Source: Aldehydirespirator sp963662645 (GTDB lineage: Bacteria > Actinomycetota > Acidimicrobiia > Acidimicrobiales > Aldehydirespiratoraceae). Taken from it: a stretch of DNA of 64,000 nucleotides. Below the pieces are notes generated by a model. That model ran no database searches. It worked only from the letters and a program-made list of their open reading frames with translations, and had not been told where the DNA came from. The stretch is from the NCBI GenBank assembly GCA_963662645.2, contig OY759762.1:434001-498000 (forward strand), in the 5' to 3' direction. Made by a program: the position numbers and the translations under genes. Shown piece after piece: positions 47,372-56,108 of the stretch; positions within the stretch are counted from its first letter, which is position 1, and each line of letters begins with the position of its first letter.

Positions 47372-48346
47372 ATGACGAACACCAAGCCCTCAGCGGCAAG
47401 ACTGCGAACTGCGGCAGCGGCCCTCATCGCCGCTGCCGCAGTCGCGTCCTGCAGCTCCGACCGCTCGGCCGAGATCGTCCCAGTTGAGGCCGGCTCGGCA
47501 CCGACATCCTCGAGTCACAAAGCCTCCGGCCCTGAGACCACGGCCGCAACGTCGACGCCGACCATCGCGACAGAAGCGTCAATGTCGGCCTCAGGAGCGT
47601 CGACCGTCGCAACAGAAGACCCGATGTCCGCGACAGGAACGCCGACCATCGCGACAGAAACGTCAATGTCGGCCTCAGGAGCGTCGACCGACGCGACAGA
47701 AGCGCCGATGTCCGCTTCAGGAACGTCAACGATCGCGGCGGAAGCGCAGATGCTGGACACGGCTCCGCTCGTCGCGGTCGAGCCGTTGGTCTCAGCGGCC
47801 GCGCCCGCCCCCGCGAGCGGCACCAACGCTGCGCCGTCATGGGACTACACACCGTTGGCCGACCACTTGAGCTACGACGCGGTCAGCGAAGCCCGGATGC
47901 AGGCGCCCAACCCTGCCGTCATCCGCATCCCGAGGCTCGACGTGGAAGCGCCGATCGTCCCCCTCGGTCTTCAGGACGACGGTTCCATAGAGGTGCCGGA
48001 GGACCCCGACCAGGCCGGCTGGTGGCTAGGCGGTCCCGAACCGGGCGAGAAGGGACCGGCCGTGATTCTCGGTCACGTGGACTCCCAAGAGGAAGGCCCG
48101 GCCGTGTTCTTCTACCTGCGGTACATGGAGGCCGGTGACGAGATCCATATCGATCGCGTGGACGGATCGACCATCACCTACGTCGTCGAGTCAACCGAGC
48201 GCCACGACAAGGACGAGTTCCCCACCGACGCGGTCTACGGGCCCACGGAGGACCCAACGCTCCGCCTAGTCACCTGCGGCGGAGACTTCGATTTCAACGT
48301 GCGCACCTACAACGACAACATAATCGTCTTCGCCAACCTCGCCTGA
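47372..48346 (+). CDS. Class F-type sortase, predicted lipoprotein, with 14-residue repeat linker
   Basis: 324 residues. The N-terminus has a lipobox (ALIAAAAVASC, Cys27). Residues about 62-127 are 4.7 copies of a 14-residue Thr/Ser/Ala/Met/Glu repeat (TPTIATEASMSASG type). The C-terminal sortase domain (about 155-324) has RIPRLDVEAPIVPLG, the catalytic His235 in ILGHVDSQ, Cys302 in LRLVTCGG and Arg311 in NVRTYNDN. A transpeptidase or anchoring role for the two upstream surface proteins is inferred from adjacency. A lipid-anchored sortase with a repeat stalk is unusual. Confidence 0.85.
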   Translation: MTNTKPSAARLRTAAAALIAAAAVASCSSDRSAEIVPVEAGSAPTSSSHKASGPETTAATSTPTIATEASMSASGASTVATEDPMSATGTPTIATETSMSASGASTDATEAPMSASGTSTIAAEAQMLDTAPLVAVEPLVSAAAPAPASGTNAAPSWDYTPLADHLSYDAVSEARMQAPNPAVIRIPRLDVEAPIVPLGLQDDGSIEVPEDPDQAGWWLGGPEPGEKGPAVILGHVDSQEEGPAVFFYLRYMEAGDEIHIDRVDGSTITYVVESTERHDKDEFPTDAVYGPTEDPTLRLVTCGGDFDFNVRTYNDNIIVFANLA

Positions 48347-48407
48347 TCAAGCATTTTATACACCGCCGAACGCGGTTGTTATCTACGCAGCTGCGCGCCA
48401 ATAGCTC

Positions 48408-48585
48408 GACGGACCCGACATCAACAAGCTCACCGAGAACTACTCGAACCGCAACGACGGCCACCGCGCCATGCTCGACCACCTCATCGCTGTTCACAAC
48501 GACCACCGCCGCCGCAACGAGGAAGCTGTCGCGAGCGCTGCTCGCATCATCAAAGTCCACAGGTCACATCGAACCCGACGCGACA
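48408..48585 (+). pseudogene. Coding-like relic without a start
   Basis: The frame beginning CTCGACGGACCCGACATCAA reads like real protein (LDGPDINKLTENYSNRND, then HRAMLDHLIAVHNDHRRRNE) with good codon bias. An in-frame TAG precedes it and no start codon is placed. It is probably a fragment of a lost helical-protein gene. Low certainty. Confidence 0.25.
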
Positions 48586-49078
48586 CCGACAGCCCCGGGG
48601 TGCCTCGGGTGAGGGCTGCGAATGTGTCGATGATCGACTCGGCCTCGTAGACGCGGTTTCGCCTGCCTGCGCTGCGCTGTACGAGGATCCCCGCGCCGAC
48701 CAGCAGATCGATGCTGCGCCGCGCCGTGCGGGTGTTCACAGCCAGCAACTCGGCGGCGCTGGCCGCGTTGAGGACGGGGTTCGAGGGCAGGGCGTCGATG
48801 AGGCGCATCACGGAGTTGGAGCGGCGCACGCCGCCGGAGATCAGCCGGTCCCTCCAGTCCTGCTGAAGGGCTGCGACGTGCGAGACGATGCGCTGCGTGT
48901 AGTCGCATGCCTGCGCGCACGCTTCGGCGCACAGCTCGATCCACGGTGCGAACTCGGCGGAGCGTCGAGGGTCGTCAGGGGCGCACACCGGCCGGTTCGA
49001 GCGGAGCGCGGCGATGTAGGCGTCGCGGTTGAGGGCCAGCGCCGAGCTGATCGGCGGGCTGCACGCCGTGGTGAGCCC
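48494..49078 (-). pseudogene. Remnant of a Fic-family protein (C-terminal half only)
   Basis: The translation begins without a start (ISSALALNRDAYIAALRSNR) and continues with FAPWIELCAEACAQACDYTQ and a winged-helix segment (NAASAAELLAVNTRTARRSI, DLLVGAGILVQRSAGRRNRV). These match the tail of Fic proteins that follows the catalytic domain. The Fic motif HPFxDGNGR and the whole N-terminal half are missing. The end beyond about 48600 is probably noise after the natural stop was lost. It is flanked by other debris, consistent with an old insertion/deletion site. Confidence 0.45.
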
Positions 49079-49103
49079 ACTTCTCCGCCGAAGCGGAGCG
49101 CAA

Positions 49104-49715
49104 CTAGAGGAACTGGGGCGCGAGGGTAGAGGCCCACACCATTATCACGAAGCCGACCATCGCCACCAGGTAGATGCGCGTTTGTTTGGCCAGAGCCGAA
49201 TCGATATAGCCCTTGAGCCCCTTGACTTCCCCCCGCAGCTCGCCGAACTCACCGCGCAACTCGCCAAACTCACCGCGCAGCTCGCCGAACTCACCGCGCA
49301 ACTCGCCGAACTCACCGCGCAACTCGCCGAACTCACCGCGCAACTCGCCGAACTCACCGCGCAACTCGCCGAACTTCTCGCCGAACTCACCGCGCAACTC
49401 GCCGAACTCACCGCGCAACTCGCCGAACTTCTCGCCGAACTCACCGCGCAACTCGCCGAACTCCGCGCGTAGATCACCGAACTTCTCGCCGAACTCACCG
49501 CGCATCTCGCCGAACTCCGCGCGCAGATCACCGAACTTCTCGCCGAACTCCGCGCGCAGTCGCGCCTCGGCGAGCTCGACATCCTGCTTGGTGGCCAACT
49601 GGTCCCAGCCCCCGGGGAGAATGCACTTCATCAGAGTCTCCGTGCGTTCCTTCCCGAGCGTGTCGATCAATCCCTGCACCAGGCTGTGGCGCTCCACCTC
49701 TGTGACAGCCATCAT
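49104..49715 (-). CDS. Heptad-repeat coiled-coil protein with C-terminal membrane anchor
   Basis: 203 residues. A conserved N-terminal module (LVQGLIDTLGKERTETLMKC, then ILPGGWDQLATKQDVELAEA) precedes about 17 nearly perfect 7-residue repeats (GEFGELR, GEFGEKF, AEFGEMR). These make one uninterrupted predicted coiled coil, encoded by a 21-bp tandem array at about 49225-49575. The C-terminus is a transmembrane helix (YLVAMVGFVIMVWASTLAP). The N-terminal module is shared by many actinobacterial repeat proteins of unknown function. The array is expected to vary in copy number between strains. Confidence 0.75.
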   Translation of the reverse strand: MMAVTEVERHSLVQGLIDTLGKERTETLMKCILPGGWDQLATKQDVELAEARLRAEFGEKFGDLRAEFGEMRGEFGEKFGDLRAEFGELRGEFGEKFGELRGEFGELRGEFGEKFGELRGEFGELRGEFGELRGEFGELRGEFGELRGEFGELRGEFGELRGEVKGLKGYIDSALAKQTRIYLVAMVGFVIMVWASTLAPQFL

Positions 49716-49792
49716 GGCTCCTCTCGTCGTACGCCTACTTCGAGGGGAAGCCTTTCTCGCCGACGGCGAAGCCGATCCCGACTGCCGCCTGC

Positions 49793-49822
49793 ACTATATC
49801 AGACTGTTTCAGGATGTTTCAA
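49793..49822 (-). promoter_or_regulatory. Candidate promoter of the heptad-repeat gene
   Basis: Reading leftward: TTGAAA (49822-49817), an 18-bp spacer, TATAGT (49798-49793). Both boxes are close to sigma-70-type consensus and lie in an AT-rich gap about 80 bp upstream of the ATG at 49715. Confidence 0.5.
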
Positions 49823-49829
49823 GCCATTC

Positions 49830-51293
49830 TTACCGCAGTGGCATCGAGGTGGGCTCAACCACGGCGGGAAGGTCGGTTGAGCCGGTCAGGTGGGCGTCCA
49901 CGGCTGCGGCGCAGGCCCGGCCCTCGGCTATGGCCCACACGATCAGGCTCTGGCCCCGGCCCATGTCGCCGCACACATACACGCCGGGCTCGCTTGTGGC
50001 CCAGTGCTCGTCGCGGGCCACGTTGCCCCGGGCGTCCAGGTCCACACCGAACTGCTCGATCAGCGGCCCCTGCTCGGGGCCCACGAAGCCCATGGCCAGC
50101 AGGACCAGTTCGGCGGGAATCTGCTCCTCGGTGCCTGGAATCGGGTCGAAGCTCATCCGTCCGTCGGTGAAGGTCTGCGCCACCCGGATTGTGGCCAGTG
50201 CGGCCAGGTTGCCTTCGCCGTCGCCGATGAACTCGGTGGTGTTGATGGCGTAGTCGCGCTCGCCGCCCTCCTCATGGGCCGACGACACCCGGTAGATCAT
50301 GGGCCATGTGGGCCACGGGTTGGCATCGGGGCGCTCCTCGGGCGGCCGGGGCATGATCTCGAACTGCCGGATCGAGGCGGCCTGCTGGCGGTGGGCCGTT
50401 CCCAGGCAGTCGGCCCCGGTGTCGCCCCCGCCGATGATCACCACCCGCTTGCCCTCCGCGGTGATGGGCGACTCTTCGAGATCGCCCTCCTGCACCCGGT
50501 TGGCCGGGGGCAGATACTCCATGGCCTGGTACACGCCCCGCAGCTCCCGGCCCGGAATAGGCAGGTCCCGCCAGGCCGTGGCCCCGCACGCCAGCACAAC
50601 CGCATCGAAGTCCGCCCGCAAGTCCCCGGCTGTGACATCGGCGCCGACATCGGTTCCCGCCCGGAACTCGGTTCCCTCGGCCTCCATCTGGGCCAGGCGG
50701 CGGTCAAGATGGCGCTTCTCCATCTTGAACTCGGGGATCCCGTAGCGCAGCAGGCCTCCGATGCGGTCGGCCCGCTCGAACACCACCACGTCGTGTCCGG
50801 CCCTCGTCAGCTGCTGGGCCGCGGCCAGCCCGGCCGGCCCCGACCCCACCACGGCCACGCTGCGGCCGGTGTGCACCGCAGGCGGCTGGGGAACGATCCA
50901 GCCCTCGGCCCAGGCCCGGTCGACGATCTCCACCTCGACCTGCTTGATGGTGACCGGCGGCTCGTGGATGCCGAGCACGCAGGCCGCCTCGCACGGCGCG
51001 GGGCACAGCCGGCCGGTGAACTCCGGGAAGTTGTTGGTGGCGTGCAGGCGCTCTATGGCTCGCCGCCAGTGCCCCCGGTACACCAGGTCGTTCCAGTCGG
51101 GGATCAGGTTGCCGAGAGGGCAGCCGCTGTTGCAGAACGGGATGCCGCAGTCCATGCAGCGCGACGCCTGCTGCCGGAGCTTCTCCGGCGGGAAGTCCTC
51201 GTACACCTCGTGCCAGTCGCGCAAACGCACCGGCACCGGCCGCCGCACCGGCAGCTCCCGGTCGTGCACCAGGAACCCCCGCGGATCAGCCAT
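49830..51293 (-). CDS. gltD: Glutamate synthase small subunit GltD
   Basis: 487-residue FAD/NADPH-dependent partner that passes electrons to GltB. The N-terminal double [4Fe-4S] region is CMDCGIPFCNSGCPLGNLIP and RLCPAPCEAACVLG. The FAD-binding motif is VAVVGSGPAGLAAAQQL, the NADPH-binding motif is VVIIGGGDTGADCLG, and the C-terminal flavin motif is VYVCGDMGRGQSLIVWAIAE. It starts 12 bp after the gltB stop. It is convergent with nothing downstream; the heptad-repeat gene's promoter begins just beyond its stop. Confidence 0.97.
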   Translation of the reverse strand: MADPRGFLVHDRELPVRRPVPVRLRDWHEVYEDFPPEKLRQQASRCMDCGIPFCNSGCPLGNLIPDWNDLVYRGHWRRAIERLHATNNFPEFTGRLCPAPCEAACVLGIHEPPVTIKQVEVEIVDRAWAEGWIVPQPPAVHTGRSVAVVGSGPAGLAAAQQLTRAGHDVVVFERADRIGGLLRYGIPEFKMEKRHLDRRLAQMEAEGTEFRAGTDVGADVTAGDLRADFDAVVLACGATAWRDLPIPGRELRGVYQAMEYLPPANRVQEGDLEESPITAEGKRVVIIGGGDTGADCLGTAHRQQAASIRQFEIMPRPPEERPDANPWPTWPMIYRVSSAHEEGGERDYAINTTEFIGDGEGNLAALATIRVAQTFTDGRMSFDPIPGTEEQIPAELVLLAMGFVGPEQGPLIEQFGVDLDARGNVARDEHWATSEPGVYVCGDMGRGQSLIVWAIAEGRACAAAVDAHLTGSTDLPAVVEPTSMPLR

Positions 51294-51305
51294 CAGCCTC
51301 GGGGC

Positions 51306-54300
51306 TCAGCCGTGGGCCGCGGCCATGACCGCGGCGACTTCGTCGGTGCCGTCGGCCCGGGCCTGCTCGGCGGCCAGCATGACCCGCTTGTAGTCGAGGG
51401 GCATCACCTTCACGAAGCTCTCCGCGGTCGAGGCCCAGTCCGACAGCAGCCGGGCGGCCACCTCGCTGCCTGTCTCGTGGCGGTGGCACTCCACCCGGTG
51501 CCGCAGCCACACCAAGTCCTCGGCGTCGGGCGCCTCCAACTCCACCATCTCGGGATTCACCCGCACCGGCAGCTTGCCGCCGGGGTCATAGACGAAGGCG
51601 ATCCCGCCCGACATGCCGGCCGCGAAGTTCCGGCCCACCGGTCCGAGGACCACGGTTCGCCCGCCGGTCATGTACTCGCATCCGTGGTCGCCGACGCCCT
51701 CGACCACCGCGACGGCACCCGAGTTGCGGACGCAGAACCGCTCCCCCACCAGACCCCGCAGGTACATCTCTCCCGAGGTGGCGCCGTAGCCGATGACGTT
51801 GCCCGCGATCACGTTGCGCTCCGCCGCGAAGTTGGCGTCGGCCGGCGGGCGCACGACGATGCGACCGCCCGACAGGCCCTTGCCGACGTAGTCGTTGGCG
51901 TCGCCCTCGAGGCGCAGGGTTATGCCCCGGGGCACGAACGCCCCGAACGACGTGCCGGCCGAGCCGGTGAAGTTCACCACGATGGTGTCGTCGGGCAGAC
52001 CGGCGGCGCCGTACCGGCGGGTCACTTCGCTGCCCAGAAGAGTGCCGACTGTGCGGTTGGTGTTGCGGATGGGAATGTCGATGGTCACCGGGCGGCTGTC
52101 GGACAGCGCCCCCTCGGCCAGCTGGATCAGCATCTGGTCGAGGGCCCGGTCCAGGCCGTGGTCCTGCTCGGTCCGCTGGTGGCGGACAGCGCCGGGCGCG
52201 ACCGGCGGCAGGTGCAGTATGGGCGTGAGGTCCAGGCCCGAGGCCTTCCAGTGCTCGACCGCGCTGGCCACGTCCAGCATCTCGACCTGCCCGACGGCCT
52301 CGGCGATGCTGCGGAAGCCGAGCTCCGCCAGCAGCTCTCGCACCTCGGTGGCGATGAACTCGAAGAAGTTGACCACGAACTCGGGCTGTCCCGAGAACTT
52401 CTTGCGGAGCTCGGGGTTCTGGGTGGCCACCCCCACCGGGCAGGTGTCCAGATGGCACACCCGCATCATCACGCAGCCCATCACCACCAGCGGCGCGGTG
52501 GCGAAGCCGAACTCCTCGGCCCCCAGCAGCGCGGCGATCACCACGTCGCGGCCGGTCTTGAGCTGCCCGTCGACCTGCACCACGATGCGGTCGCGCAGAT
52601 CATTGAGGAGCAGCGTCTGCTGGGTCTCGGCCAGGCCCAGCTCCCAGGGCGCGCCGGCGTGCTTGATGGAGGTAAGCGGCGACGCTCCCGTGCCGCCGTC
52701 GTGGCCGGAGATGAGCACCACGTCGGCGTGGGCCTTGGACACCCCCGCGGCCACCGTGCCCACCCCGACCTCGGCAACCAGCTTCACATGGATGCGGGCC
52801 GCGGGGTTGGCGTTCTTGAGGTCGTGGATGAGCTGCGCCAAATCCTCGATCGAGTAGATGTCGTGGTGCGGCGGCGGGGAGATGAGCCCCACGCCGGGCG
52901 TGGAGTGGCGGGTCTCGGCGATCCACGGGTACACCTTGTGGCCCGGCAGCTGGCCGCCCTCGCCGGGCTTGGCGCCCTGGGCCATCTTGATCTGGATGTC
53001 ATCGGCATTGACCAGGTACTCGCTGGTCACCCCGAAGCGCCCCGACGCGGCCTGCTTGACCGCGCTGCGCCTGAGGTCGCCGTTGGGGTCGGGGATGTAG
53101 CGGTCGGCGTCCTCGCCGCCCTCGCCGGTGTTGGACTTGCCCCCGATGCGGTTCATGGCGATGGCCAGGGTCTCGTGGGCCTCCTTGGAGATCGATCCGT
53201 AGCTCATGGCGCCGGTGGCGAATCGCTTGACGACCTCGGAGACCGGCTCGACCTCCTCGATCGGCACCGGGGGGCGCTCGCCGGCGCGGAGGCGGAACAG
53301 CCCCCGCAGCGTTCCCAGGCGGCTGGACTGGTCGTCGACGCGCCGGGTGTACTCCCGGAAGATGTCGAAGCGGCGCTCGCGGGTGGCGTGCTGCAGCTTG
53401 AACACCGTCTCGGGGTTGAACAGGTGGTACTCGCCCTCGCGCCGCCACTGGTACTCGCCGCCGGCCTCGATCGTGCGGTGGGCCCGGCGGACCGGGTTGG
53501 CGCCGAAGGCCCTCCGGTGGCGAGCCTCGGCCGCGGCCGCGATCTCGTCGATGCCGATGCCGCCGAGGCGGCTGGCCGTGCCGGTGAAGTGCTTGTCCAC
53601 CAGCTCCGGCCTGAGCCCGATGGCCTCGAAGATCTGGGCGCCCGTGTAGGAGGCCACCGTCGAGATGCCCATCTTGGACATCACCTTGAGGATCCCCGCG
53701 CAGGCGGCCTTCATGAAGTTCCGGTGGGCGGCCTCGACTCCCATGGCCGGGTCCAGCCCGTGCAGACCCTCCTCGACCATTTGGGTGATGGTCTCGAATG
53801 CGAGGTAGGGGTTGACCGCGTTGGCGCCGTATCCCAGATGCAGGCACAGATGGTGGACCTCGCGGGCGTCTCCGGACTCGGACACCAGACCCACCCGGGT
53901 GCGGGTGCGCTCCCTCACCAGGTGCTGGTGCACGGCCGAGACGGCCAGCAGCGACGGGATGGGCGCCATCTGCTCGTCGCTGCCCCGGTCGGACACGACC
54001 AGGATGCTGGCGCCGGCGGCAATGGCGTCGGAGGCCGCCGCGCACAGCCCGTCGAGCGCCTCGCGCAGGCCGTCGCCCCCGTCGGACACCGCGAACAGCG
54101 CGGGCAGCACCTCCGTGCGGAAGTCGCCGATACCGCCAGGTCCGTCTATTCCCACCAGCCGGGCCAGCTCCTCGTCGGTGATCACCGGACTGTCCAGGTG
54201 CACCGTGCGGCACGAGGTCGGCTGGGGATCGAACAGGTTGCCCTCGGGGCCGACCCTGGCGTACAGCGAGGTGACCAGTTCCTCGCGAATGGCGTCCAGC

Positions 54301-55919
54301 GGCGGGTTGGTCACCTGCGCGAAGAGCTGCTTGAAGTAGTCGTAGATTGGTCGGGCCCGGTCCGACAGCACCGCCGGCGGGGTGTCGGTGCCCATCGAGC
54401 CCAACGCCTCCTTGCCGTCGATGGCCATGGGGGCGAGCAGCAGGCGGTGCTCCTCGTGGGTGTGTCCGAACACCTGCTGGCGCTGGACGAGGGTGCCCTC
54501 GGTGCGCCGTTGGGGGTCGCGCCGGGGCAGGTCGTCCAGACGCACCAGGTTCTGGTCCAGCCAGCGACCGTAGGGGCGGGCCGAGGCGAGACGGTCCTTG
54601 ATCTCGTCGTCTCGCACGATGCGTCCCTCGGCGGTGTCGATCAGGAACATGCGGCCGGGCTGAAGGCGGCCCTTCTCCACCACCGAAGACTGGGGTACGT
54701 CGATCACGCCGGTCTCCGAGGCCATCACCACCAGACCGTCGCCGGTGACCAGGTAGCGGGAGGGGCGCAGGCCGTTGCGGTCGAGCACCGCGCCGATCAC
54801 TGTGCCGTCGGTGAAGGCGATCGAGGCCGGGCCGTCCCAGGGCTCCATTCGGGTGGCGTGGTACCGGTAGAACGCCCTGCGCTCGGCGCTCATCTCGGCG
54901 TGATGCTCCCACGGCTCGGGGATCATCATCAGCACCGCCTCCGCCAGCGAGTAGCCGCCGAGAGTGAGAAGCTCGAGCACCTCGTCGAAGCCGGCGGTGT
55001 CGCTGGCCCCGGGCGTGCAGATGGGGAAGGCGCGCTCCAGTCCCTCCAGCGACGCCGAGGACAGCAGGGTCTCGCGGGCCCGCATCCAGTTGCGATTGCC
55101 GGCGATGGTGTTGATCTCGCCGTTGTGGGCGATCATCCGGTAGGGGTGGGCCAGCGGCCACGACGGGAAGGTGTTGGTGGAGAAGCGGGAGTGGACCAGC
55201 GCCAGGGCGCTCTCCACCCTCTCGTCGCGCAGGTCCGAGTAGAACGACGTGAGCTGGCGCGAGATGAGCATCCCCTTGTAGACGAGGGTCCGGGCGCTGA
55301 GGCTCGGGAAGTACACGCCGGTGTGGGGCGGCGCGGCGTTGCCGATGGCGGCGTCGTCGTCCTCCGCCGCCGAGTAGCCCGCGCCGCCCGGCCCGATCTC
55401 GTGCTCGATGCGCTTGCGGGCGACGTAGACGCGCCGGTCCAGATCGATGCCCGCCAGATCGTCGCCCGCGATGAAGACCTGGCGGAAGCTGGGCATCGCG
55501 GCCCGCGAGCCCGAGCCCAGCACCGACGTGTCCACGGGGACCTCCCGCCAGCCGATCACCCGGAGGCCCTCGGAGAGCACGATGCGCTCCACCTTCTCGG
55601 CCGCCTTCTCGGCATCGTCGGGCGCCGGCGGCAGGAAGCCGATGCCGGTGGCGTAACGGCCCGCCGGCGGCAGCGCGTAGCCCACCACGTCGCGCAGGAA
55701 GCGGTCCGGTATCTGGATCAGGATGCCGGCGCCGTCGCCGGTCAGGGGGTCGGCCCCCAGCGCCCCCCGGTGCTCCAGGTTGCACAGGGCCTTCGCGCCG
55801 AGCGCCACGACCCTGTGCGAGGCCGAACCGCCGATGTCGCACACGAAGCTGACGCCGCAGGAGTCGTGCTCGTTCTGCGGGTCATAAAGGCCCTGGCGCT
55901 GTACGGGGTCGGCCGCCAT
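51306..55919 (-). CDS. gltB: Glutamate synthase large subunit GltB
   Basis: 1537 residues. It makes two glutamates from glutamine and 2-oxoglutarate. The N-terminal glutamine amidotransferase domain has its nucleophile at Cys21 (HDSCGVSF), implying removal of a 20-residue propeptide. HSRFSTNTFPSWPLAHPYRMIAHNGEINT is typical of the domain. The central and FMN/[3Fe-4S] domains follow, with SYGSISKEAHETLAIAMNRI, GHDGGTGASPLTSIKHAG and the cluster motif VCHLDTCPVGVATQ. The C-terminal GXGXG beta-helix closes the protein (NVIAGNVIGYGATSGE region). It is in an operon with gltD. Confidence 0.97.
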   Translation of the reverse strand: MAADPVQRQGLYDPQNEHDSCGVSFVCDIGGSASHRVVALGAKALCNLEHRGALGADPLTGDGAGILIQIPDRFLRDVVGYALPPAGRYATGIGFLPPAPDDAEKAAEKVERIVLSEGLRVIGWREVPVDTSVLGSGSRAAMPSFRQVFIAGDDLAGIDLDRRVYVARKRIEHEIGPGGAGYSAAEDDDAAIGNAAPPHTGVYFPSLSARTLVYKGMLISRQLTSFYSDLRDERVESALALVHSRFSTNTFPSWPLAHPYRMIAHNGEINTIAGNRNWMRARETLLSSASLEGLERAFPICTPGASDTAGFDEVLELLTLGGYSLAEAVLMMIPEPWEHHAEMSAERRAFYRYHATRMEPWDGPASIAFTDGTVIGAVLDRNGLRPSRYLVTGDGLVVMASETGVIDVPQSSVVEKGRLQPGRMFLIDTAEGRIVRDDEIKDRLASARPYGRWLDQNLVRLDDLPRRDPQRRTEGTLVQRQQVFGHTHEEHRLLLAPMAIDGKEALGSMGTDTPPAVLSDRARPIYDYFKQLFAQVTNPPLDAIREELVTSLYARVGPEGNLFDPQPTSCRTVHLDSPVITDEELARLVGIDGPGGIGDFRTEVLPALFAVSDGGDGLREALDGLCAAASDAIAAGASILVVSDRGSDEQMAPIPSLLAVSAVHQHLVRERTRTRVGLVSESGDAREVHHLCLHLGYGANAVNPYLAFETITQMVEEGLHGLDPAMGVEAAHRNFMKAACAGILKVMSKMGISTVASYTGAQIFEAIGLRPELVDKHFTGTASRLGGIGIDEIAAAAEARHRRAFGANPVRRAHRTIEAGGEYQWRREGEYHLFNPETVFKLQHATRERRFDIFREYTRRVDDQSSRLGTLRGLFRLRAGERPPVPIEEVEPVSEVVKRFATGAMSYGSISKEAHETLAIAMNRIGGKSNTGEGGEDADRYIPDPNGDLRRSAVKQAASGRFGVTSEYLVNADDIQIKMAQGAKPGEGGQLPGHKVYPWIAETRHSTPGVGLISPPPHHDIYSIEDLAQLIHDLKNANPAARIHVKLVAEVGVGTVAAGVSKAHADVVLISGHDGGTGASPLTSIKHAGAPWELGLAETQQTLLLNDLRDRIVVQVDGQLKTGRDVVIAALLGAEEFGFATAPLVVMGCVMMRVCHLDTCPVGVATQNPELRKKFSGQPEFVVNFFEFIATEVRELLAELGFRSIAEAVGQVEMLDVASAVEHWKASGLDLTPILHLPPVAPGAVRHQRTEQDHGLDRALDQMLIQLAEGALSDSRPVTIDIPIRNTNRTVGTLLGSEVTRRYGAAGLPDDTIVVNFTGSAGTSFGAFVPRGITLRLEGDANDYVGKGLSGGRIVVRPPADANFAAERNVIAGNVIGYGATSGEMYLRGLVGERFCVRNSGAVAVVEGVGDHGCEYMTGGRTVVLGPVGRNFAAGMSGGIAFVYDPGGKLPVRVNPEMVELEAPDAEDLVWLRHRVECHRHETGSEVAARLLSDWASTAESFVKVMPLDYKRVMLAAEQARADGTDEVAAVMAAAHG

Positions 55920-56108
55920 CGCTGTCCTCGCGGGAGGTTGGATCGTCTTTGGCCGCGTCTCTCAGGCAGGACTGGCATGCCCGAACCGCGCCATGCACGG
56001 CGGCGGGAGGGACGTCATTGGCCGCTCACCGCTCGAAACGCGTCGCCACAACCTACCAGGAGCAGAAGTCCCTTGACGAGTCGAGCGGTCGCGGGGGTGC
56101 CAGCCGGA

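Noticed and set aside
49225..49575. Regular short repeats that could suggest a CRISPR array
   Set aside because: The period is 21 bp without unique spacers, and the array encodes in-frame heptads of a coiled coil.
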